From Kudoa neothunni (lineage: Eukaryota; Cnidaria), in assembly GCA_964304625.1 (NCBI GenBank), contig OZ199838.1:1488001-1552000 (forward strand): a stretch of DNA of 64,000 nucleotides, in the 5' to 3' direction. Positions 56,269-64,000 of this stretch are shown one piece after another (positions within the stretch are counted from its first letter, which is position 1; the number at the start of each line of letters is the position of its first letter). The notes beneath the pieces are model-generated. The model did not search any database. It was not told where the DNA came from and worked only from the letters and a program-made list of their open reading frames with translations. The position numbers were made by a program, and so were the translations under genes.

Positions 56269-58446
56269 TTAACTGGAGTCTGGTGCCCATCGATAGATGC
56301 TCAACGTAGTCTCAGACAGGGTGGATACAAAACAATACTGACCTATTGTGAAACTTTCAATATCTAGAATGTTGGAATCATCATGAGTGAGATTTTGGAT
56401 AAGTTTTCCACTTGACACATCCCAAACGATGGCCTATAATTAATTTGGTTATGTCACTAACAAAAGATCGATTTGTGGAAATACTGATTTGGCAGCTTCG
56501 TCTCCAGATATCACCATGGTTGTTTCTTGATTGGGCAGAGTTACAACGGCGGATCTACACATTTGAGAAGCACTATTCCCACCGGTGAATTCTTTGGAGA
56601 CTTTGAATTGCAGAGGGGAGAGTGGATCAAAGCGATCACCATCATCAACTTGGATAGAGTTTTGTAGAGGTTGGATAGTGCCAAACTAGAAACAGAAACA
56701 ATAATACAAGAGGTGATAGGGGTAAAGCAATTAAAGAGTAGGATACAATACCCGATGAGTGACTTTTTCACGACCTACACCAGGCCTCAACGAGTAAAGA
56801 CAATATTTATGACTGGGATCCACTTTCATCGACATAAAAGAACCTTTGATGGATGGAAAACGATGAGGAAAAGTTTGATGTTGAGTTTTCTCGATGAAAA
56901 ATAGGCAGTCCAATGCTGTGGCGCAAATTCCATGACGCTCTCTAAATAGAGTCATGTATTACCACCACCACCACCACCACATAATAAATGAGAGTGCCTT
57001 GAAGAAGTAGAGTCTTGATATTGGTTGATGTTGTTGGAAGAGGATGACACATTTATGGGTTTTAGAGACAAAACTGGTGCCCTAGTGGAGGTGAACCCAA
57101 ACGAATTAGCGCTCATAGATTCCACCGCATCGACAGTGTTTCGAATGTCGTAAATGTTGACAGAACCATTAGCAAGGCCGGCATAAAGAATGTTGTTGTC
57201 GAATCGATCCCAACAGCAACTCCACACTGGCGCATCAGCTTTGTATGTGAGAATAGTAGCATTTAGTTCAATGTTGGAAAGTTTGATAGTTTTATCCATA
57301 GATACAGTTAAAATTTGGTTGGGTACGAGAGGTGAGAAAGCCACATCACGTATAACATTAGAATGAAGTCGAAAAAATTCGGTTTTTGTTCTCGAACTAT
57401 AAAACTCTACACTATTAATCTATCCAATGAGTATTTTATGTTAATTGTTATAGTTGTGGTGACAGCAATCGTGCAATACTTTAAGGACGCCGTAGCCGGG
57501 ACAAAGATTCCAATTGGGTGAAGGTTTTGAAACAACGTGAATGCCCAACGGACGATTGTAAGAGCCCACACGACAACCTCCACTGGCACTTACTTTCATC
57601 GACGATACAAATTTGAATGATCCTTTATTTTCTAATTTAAACTGTCCATCCACACCATCCATCATTGAAGCATCGGTGGAATTGGTAGTGGGATCGTGTG
57701 GTTTCACAGTGTCATTTTTAAAATCTTCATACATCGATTTGTAATGTCTTAGCTCAAGTTTGGTGTATTCGAGTTGGGAAAGAATCTGTTGGTACTTCAA
57801 CAGAATTCGAGTTTCGGATTCTTCAGCTTCTCGTTTGAGTTTTTTTTCAATTTCTAAATTTCGAAGGGCACTACACGCGCGTAAAACCAATGTAAAAAAA
57901 TCAAATAAAGAGAAACTCTACTTGTCTACTTCAGTTCGGTCAATTGCCACCAACTTTTTCACGAATAAATTCCTCAAATCTTTCACTCTAGATTTGGTAT
58001 TGCATTGAGGGCATTTGGCGCTAACTCCCTTTTCGCGGAGCCATCTTTCGATACAACTAATACGTGAACAATCAGAACAAACTCACTTGTGATATTCATT
58101 ACCTTCTACCAAACAAATGCCCACATCTAAGAGAGCACACACGATGTCTACCAGTCGACGTCCATCCATCGAAACAAATAACGCATGTGAAATTCTATTT
58201 CTCCAATCAATCAAAGTAAACAATCCACAAAAGTTGTACTTCTTCAGAGGCAGATAGTTGAGACATTAATTGTGAGGCTGGATTCGTTTGTTTCTGCGCT
58301 TGTGGATCCACTGCAATAGTGTCCAAATGTGGTTGTTCTTCATGTGAATTTTCATCGAGTTCATCTTCGAATGAAGTGTCACAATCAGTTTCTCCCCTTT
58401 CATCGCTTATCTCAATAATTTCATGTTCACTATCATGACCAGACAT
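56269..58446 (-). CDS. RFWD3: RFWD3, RING-WD40 E3 ubiquitin ligase
   Basis: RFWD3 ubiquitinates RPA and RAD51 at stalled forks and in interstrand-crosslink repair. The start is ATG 58444-58446 ([20 protein letters not shown]), an acidic low-complexity N-terminus. The RING (about 58190-57970) reads [44 protein letters not shown], a C3HC4 set with the family spacing and one intron inside. A coiled coil follows ([20 protein letters not shown]). The WD40 part has [20 protein letters not shown], then [35 protein letters not shown] and [13 protein letters not shown], the most diagnostic RFWD3 block. The C-terminus is [17 protein letters not shown] with stop at 56269. Its 5' end is 121 bp from the PPP1R8 start on the other strand. 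Confidence 0.92.
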
Positions 58447-58567
58447 TTAATTATTTGAGATATATTTTTGGTTTTAGCTATAAAAATATTCAGGCGGTCT
58501 AAAATGCGATTACATTAATGTGCGCCAGACTTTGCGCAAATAAAGAACCTATGCGGGCGCAATTAAA
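58447..58567. promoter_or_regulatory. Divergent promoter shared by RFWD3 and PPP1R8
   Basis: Only 121 bp separate the two start codons, which point away from each other, so both 5' UTRs and core promoters must overlap here. The region is richer in G/C than the surrounding spacer (gtgcgccagactttgcgcaa, gcgggcgcaatt) and has no clear TATA box. Confidence 0.6.
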
Positions 58568-58779
58568 ATGCGTGGATCAGATGGAAAACCAGATCTCTAC
58601 GAGCTCAATAAATCTGTCTACACCGTGCCTACGTGGTAATTTATTTTCTCTAATTGATTTCTGATCTACATGCTAAGTTATTATGAGGTTTCAATTAAAT
58701 TGGTTTAATATAAGCTAATAATTTTGTCTAATTTTGCATTTTAATATTAATCATCTTCTTGTGGTTATATTTGATCGAG

Positions 58780-58822
<43 letters not shown>

Positions 58823-61800
58823 GTATATGATGGTTGACTTAGGGCTCTTAAAAAGTCTCCTCCATCTGGTTATAAACTCCAAATTTATAAAGACGCTCAA
58901 TTAATTTCTGTAATAATATTTAAATGTAAAAAATATCTATGAATTTTGTAAGACTGTAAATGTTGATGAGAAACCTGTTTACTATTTGGGGAGACAACAA
59001 GAACAAGTTGATATCGTTACTGAGCATGCTTCATGTTCAAGAACCCATGCCATTTTGATGTTCCATCACACTTTGGATAAATGGTATTTGGTTGATTTGA
59101 AGAGTGGTAATTAACATCCTATTTGATTGTTGTTGTAACTTTTTGTAATGTCACCGACAATTATTGTTTTCAATCTTAGTACATGGCACGTACGTCGGCA
59201 AAACAAAATTAGAACCAAAAACACCAACCCCTATTAGCACCGATGTGGGGTTTCGTCTCGGAGCATCAACTCGGCTATACAAACTATTTCGGGAATCCCT
59301 CCCGGATACTGGCGCGGATGAGGAACAATCAGATTCTGAATACAAGGTATAATTATTGTTGAATTGGAGGGATTAATTTTCATAGCAAATAACCAATAAA
59401 AACACCAAATACAATGAATTGCTTCATCTGGTGCCTCTTGTTGAGGGAGCCGAGCAAGAAAAAATCTCAAATAATAGAATTGCCGCTAAAAAAGTGGAAT
59501 TCAAATCCAATGTCGAAATTGTAAATCCCGGTATGTGTTGATTATTAAATGGCTTTATCATTCAAAAAGAATGTTTGCATTGGAGTGTATATGCCGTCAA
59601 AATTTAACTATTATAATTGTGATTTTGTTGTTAAATTTTTGGATGGAATTTAATTAATTTAATTAATTAATTTGAGGGCATTCGCGCGTTTTTGATAGAA
59701 ATTTTGAGTCGTGTGACTATAATTTGTAATTAAAACACATTTAAAATATTTATAGTCATTATTAAACTAATTGACTTGAGAATTATTTATAGTTGAAGTT
59801 GTTCCCGCCAAAACTTTTTTTAATATAATTGTCAGGTGTATATTTTCAAATTTTATTGAACCATAAAAACGCTATATTATTCCTTTAAGTAATTATACAA
59901 GGTTTGAATAGTCAATTGTATTTTATTTTCTGCAAATAATGTGAATGAATAAAATGTTAACGCGTGCGAAAATATTATTTATGGTTAAATCTGGGAAGTG
60001 ACGACTATTTTACATTTTCATGGATGGGAATATCTACTGGAATACGTGAGATATTAAAAATTTGATTTCATTAATATATTAGTCTATGTTTTTCGTAAAA
60101 ATTTTATAGATTTTTTAAAATTATTTTCGGTGGAAAATTTCTGCAATAAAATCTGTATTTGTACAATCTCTCTATGCAAAAATCATACTTTTCTTGATTT
60201 AGTAATAGTATTTAATGCTTGTTTATGGTATCCTTACCGAATTTATTCAAATTATCTATAAATTCGTACGTTACAGACTACTTTTCACACTTAATCCCAT
60301 TATCTAAAAATAATAAAAACTGCGTCTGCCGAACCACCAATTATATTTTTAATGCAACTATTGTTTGTAGTTATTTTAATGATGTCCTCATTTTATGCTC
60401 GTTTGTTTAAAAATTTTTTTCTTTATTTATTAAAATAATAGTTTTATTAAGTTAAATTAGCGGTAATTTAATATATCAATAGTAGATAGAAATTTTAATT
60501 TAATTCTTATTAAAAGATTTTTTGGAGAGCTAACAGCAGGCACTCTACTCACCTTCGACCTTCCTATAATATTTGTTTTGGATAGTTCCTCCAAAATAAT
60601 ATTAGATGCGTAGAGTGGCAGATAAGTTAAGTATTGCTGTTAAATGTGATATCACAAGACTTAAAAAATTCGAAATTATTATATTTTATTCTTTGAACTC
60701 TCATAGATTTCATGTTTTAGAAGAATTTTGCGTTGTTAAAAATTGTTTGATTTTGCCTTTTATTGATCCCAATCTATAATTCTTGCGGTTGTCATAATAA
60801 TTTTCAGCAGAACTTAAGCCAATGATCCTTTTATTTATGGTTAGGTTCTTATTTTTGTCAAAATAAATATTGAGATTGGAGAGTCCGTGTCCGTATGATT
60901 TATCACGTAGGGAATCAAATTAATTTTTAATAGCTCTATAAACTATTTTATTGCAAATTTTCGTCACAAATATTATTTTCTCTGCATTTATTCCACACTT
61001 TCCTATTTGACTTTGACTTTGCGTTGGAATATTTGACAGAAATTAAACCTACATATCAAAAGTAAGCAGATTCAACATTAATCCATATGTGTTATTATCG
61101 CTGATATCTTTGTTTTCAATCAAGATACAACGTCAATTATTCATTTAACAACCATTTGCTCGAATCTTCTGGTTTTTCATTCATGATACATGCAGTCGTT
61201 ATATGGTATGGTGGCTCAAGCCAAACGAATCTTGTGTAGCCTTTATGAAGAGGAATACTCTGGACATAAATATGTCTACATTTAGAATATTTCAATTTAA
61301 GTGAAACATGAGTTAAATATTCAATCTTCTAAAAAATAATCGTGGTGATTCACATCATAAAATTCATCGCATAGTTTCAACAAAACTAAATGATTTTGCG
61401 TATAAACATATGACACAGAATAACATAGCCCTTGATTATATGATATTATTGAAGTCAAATAAGAACTAACACTTTATATACAACAACTATTAAAATTATG
61501 AGATCATACGGTCGACGAATTATGCGCGTAACGTCCAGCATGACAATAATCAATCTTGTTACAAATTATAGAACTTAAGTGACTAACATACGATGTATAA
61601 ACATTAAATATTGTTATTAAATCAAGAAAAATATGATTTTGGCCAATAGAACATGGATAAAATGTGGTTTTAAAAGATGAATTCCCGTTTAAGAATAGTT
61701 TGGAAATAATTATAAAATTTCTTGGGGAAAATACAGAATAACGTATTAATGGAGTCAAATTTTTAATATCTCACGTATTCTAGGAGATATTTCCATCCAT

Positions 61801-62275
61801 GCAAATAGCCACCGACTTAATTTAAATTTAAATAAATATAAATTTAAACTTAATTTAACTTAACTTACTTAACTTAAAATTAAACTTAAATTTGTGGGGA
61901 CGAACAACAATATTTAGTAATAAACAAATTAATCAATCAATTAATTAATATAATTAATATATGATAATGTTTAACTAATCGCGATAATAAAATGTTATAT
62001 TGTGTGTAGAAGAAATCGATCCTACTGTTGGAAGATATAGAAATTTGGTGAAAGAAACAATTGTTGTGGGCAAGGTAATTTCACAAATTAAATCAATTTA
62101 GATAGAGATAATGACTTACTTTTTTTATATTTAGAACGGAAGAAAAAGAAAATCACACGATGAACAAATCTACGTTGAACCTTGTAAATTCGAACAAAGA
62201 AACAGCGCCAAAAAGTATCAGCAAGAAAAGTGGCCTTCCAGCCCAAGCGACACTAGTCAAGCACTTAAACCTTAA
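58568..62275 (+). CDS. PPP1R8: PPP1R8 / NIPP1, nuclear inhibitor of protein phosphatase 1 (268 aa)
   Basis: NIPP1 is a nuclear PP1 regulator that binds splicing and chromatin proteins through its FHA domain. Seven exons (58568-58635, 58843-58909, 58953-59106, 59180-59346, 59386-59530, 62010-62074, 62135-62275) total 807 nt in frame. The N-terminus YTVPTWALKKSPPSGYKLQI matches the W-A-x-K-P-P-x-G-x-x-L family start. The FHA domain has YYLGRQQEQVDIVTEHASCS, RTHAILMFHHTLDKWYLVDL and VHGTYVGKTKLEP (phosphothreonine-binding GR, SxxH and G-T residues kept). The PP1-docking K-V-x-F motif lies in AAKKVEFKSNVEIVNPEEID, followed by PTVGRYRNLV, the NIPP1 phi-phi and HX-like region. A basic RKRKS and AKKYQQEKWP match the C-terminus. 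The middle Pro-rich region of vertebrate NIPP1 (351 aa) is missing. Intron 5 is 2.48 kb and holds a long inverted repeat. Confidence 0.93.
58779..58820. repeat. (TA)n microsatellite
   Basis: About 19 TA dinucleotides in intron 1 of PPP1R8, some 20 bp before the acceptor of exon 2. Confidence 0.95.
59997..61813. mobile_element. Long-inverted-repeat element in PPP1R8 intron 5
   Basis: The left arm CATGGATGGGAATATCTACT, GGAATACGTGAGATATTAAA and AATTTGA (60019-60065) pairs with the right arm (about 61755-61800), read inverted as CATGGATGGAAATATCTCCT and AGAATACGTGAGATATTAAA, AATTTGA. The similarity continues inward for about 300 bp: ATCATACTTTTCTTGATTTA at 60181 against inverted ATCATATTTTTCTTGATTTA near 61640. 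Each arm is thus several hundred bp in a 1.8-kb unit. No transposase is seen. This suggests a foldback or Mutator-like non-autonomous element. The exact ends and target duplication are unresolved. Confidence 0.7.
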
Positions 62276-63266
62276 ACATTAGTTTTTTGTTGACTGATAC
62301 CATGTTTTTCTATTTTTTACTCAATTTCGTTTTTTACCGCCCATACCATACATTCCGGTCGAAGCCAATTTTGATTTAGAATTTTTTGTTGAGACCATTT
62401 GCCTCATAAAGAATTATACTTTTTTTCTATTGAATTAAATATTTCAACAATAATAATAATAATAATAATAATAAATAACAATCTTAGGTGTTAGTAGATA
62501 TTCAAATTTTGCGTATTGTACCTAACTAATAAAAAATAAGCTTTATTTTTTAATACTAATATAAGGGTTTGGAAATTGGTTAATTTAAATTGAGGTATTT
62601 CTGCGCAAATCAATGTGACATTAATTATTGCGAAAAATTTCAAATTATTTATGAAATTTAAAGTTCTTCCCTCAACAAGAAATTTCAGTAAAATTAAAGA
62701 TAGAAGGGATTAGATTCTAACTCGACATATTGACGTATTCTAATAAATAAAAAATTAACCCTAATTTATTTTATTATTTTATATATTAAAATTGATTTTA
62801 ATAGACTTTAAATTTTAATCATTACTATTTAAGTCCAATTTTTTTTGAGTCGCGCATGCTCAGTTAGTAAAAGATTTATCCTTATTTACCTAAGTCTAGC
62901 TAGATTTCTACATTTAAAATATCGTTAAATAGTTTTATCGGAATTAAAAATAAAGTATCCTGGGTATATTCTGTGTGAATACATGAATTAAGATAAAACA
63001 TTTTATAGCAAATAAAACAAAATTGACGAAATAATAATAAATTAAATTAGTCAAAATATAAATACAAATATAATTTAGAGAAAAAAAATAAACACACAAT
63101 AAATATATAAATAACTAATAAATATTATTACACAGTACATCATCCCTTTGAGTTAGTCGTACACAATTCTAGCAGTATGACCGTTTGAGAGTGTATACTC
63201 TACAAATAACGTACATACTTGTGTGAAATGGTAAAAAAATATTATCTCATAAGAGTCAATCTATTT
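62276..63266. other. Spacer with (AAT)n microsatellite
   Basis: AT-rich DNA between PPP1R8 and the next gene. An (AAT)n run of about nine units lies at 62448-62474. No gene was recognised. Confidence 0.5.
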
Positions 63267-63958
63267 TTATGGTTTTTTGGGGAGTGAAAAATTGTTCAAA
63301 ATGGATTCTTTCACATCAATTATTTCGTTAGTGATAGGAGAATCCACATTTTTGAAATCGACTTCTTTAATGGCGGCGAGTATTTTCTGTTGTGTGACCA
63401 ACACAGCACTGAATTTTTTATATGGTATTTGTTTGTTTCGACTGTTTTGAATGGCTGTGGATAGTAGGTACATGAATTTGAGGCTATATTTTCATGAAAA
63501 CAAACAAATTATGAGGAAAAATTGAACAAAATACGTATATTCGGGTGGTGGAGGATAACCATTGGAATAACCTAAAGGTATTAGCCATGTGTGGATCATT
63601 TCTAAGAATCGCCAGAAAAACTAATAAACAAAATCAAACACGATCAAATTAACCAACCGAAGGACTAATACACAAGTAATCAAAATATACCAAGGTACAA
63701 TTGAACTGAATTGTTTCAATTTTCAGGAAATAATCCACGCATCTTATATGATTATCCATTTCATTCACATCTCCAAGACCAAACATGATAATACTCACCA
63801 AACTGTCATTATCAAGAATCTACGTAATGCGGAAATTTAAACACTGTTAACTTTAGAAAAAACAGAAAAAAAGCGCATACAATTGGATACTGGTCTGAAT
63901 GAATTTTCTCGGATTTCAAAGCTTCAAAAATGCTTTTACTAACATAAACCTTATGAAC
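63267..63958 (-). CDS. Unrecognised gene, 3' exons (5' part beyond window)
   Basis: A chain of spliced exons on the minus strand. The last bases of the window read as an intron (donor-like gtgagtt near 63999 to acceptor tatag before 63958). Exons then give VHKVYVSKSIFEALKSEK.., ILDNDSLVSIIMFGLGDVNE, MDNHIRCVDYFLKIETIQFN, CTL/FFWRFLEMIHTWLIPL, GYSNGYPPPPEYTLKFMYLL and FSAVLVTQQKILAAIKEVDF, ending LNNFSLPKKP-stop at 63267. Introns are about 48-72 bp with GT..AG ends and keep frame, so coding status is convincing. The composition is that of a soluble helical protein. I cannot name the family. Confidence 0.65.
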
Positions 63959-64000
63959 CTATAAATGACCCCCAGAAATCGTCAATTTAATCAACTCACT

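Noticed and set aside
58081-58200. Apparent frameshift in the RFWD3 RING exon
   Set aside because: On re-reading, the codons run [14 protein letters not shown] without any shift; the first split was my error.

Overview
The window looks like nuclear DNA of a small-genome, AT-rich animal. Evidence for an animal is PAR-6 (CRIB-PDZ), a claudin-like four-pass protein, RFWD3, PPP1R8/NIPP1, SMC5, EXOSC2/RRP4, importin alpha and a pair of gamma-glutamyltransferases. Most introns are tiny (about 40-60 bp, GT..AG, very AT-rich). A few are 1.4-2.5 kb, and two of those three hold transposon-like inserts. Conserved proteins are recognisable but strongly diverged. This combination fits a fast-evolving parasitic metazoan such as a myxozoan or orthonectid, but I cannot fix the taxon from sequence alone. 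All gene models below were spliced by eye.

Layout. 1-7.1 kb: SMC5 on the minus strand (C-terminal tip off the window), with two TA-flanked MITEs in a 2.5 kb intron. 7.1-10.1 kb: mobile DNA (a hAT-type non-autonomous element, a tRNA-derived SINE with target-site duplication, a dead IS630/Tc1-type transposase). 10.15-11.6 kb: PAR-6 (minus) and an unrecognised coding block directly upstream that may be its N-terminus. 11.6-18.9 kb: mostly gene-poor AT-rich DNA with one small possible gene and a MITE carrying a 14-bp minisatellite. 18.9-21.1 kb: importin alpha (minus). 22.0-25.5 kb: a ~151-bp tandem array, then a dead IS630/Tc1-type transposase interrupted by a second SINE copy. 26.9-37.2 kb: two tandem gamma-glutamyltransferase-like genes (plus) with the same nine-exon structure, separated by a possible 3.5 kb hAT-like insert. 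37.7-39.2 kb: a decayed Merlin/ISXO2-type transposase and a MITE. 41.8-45.2 kb: claudin-like gene (plus) facing EXOSC2 (minus). 47.6-54.5 kb: an 18-exon gene for a large secreted/membrane protein of cysteine-bearing fibronectin-III-like repeats, the most unusual gene here. 54.8-55.7 kb: hAT-type remnants. 56.3-62.3 kb: RFWD3 (minus) and PPP1R8 (plus) sharing a 121-bp divergent promoter. 63.3-64 kb: the 3' part of an unrecognised gene (minus).

Functional themes: genome maintenance (SMC5, RFWD3), RNA processing and PP1 control (EXOSC2, PPP1R8), nuclear import, cell polarity and junctions (PAR-6, claudin-like), and extracellular or surface biology (two GGT-like proteins, FN3-repeat protein). I see no operon-like arrangement. 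The shared promoter and the tandem GGT duplication are the only clear gene-gene relations.
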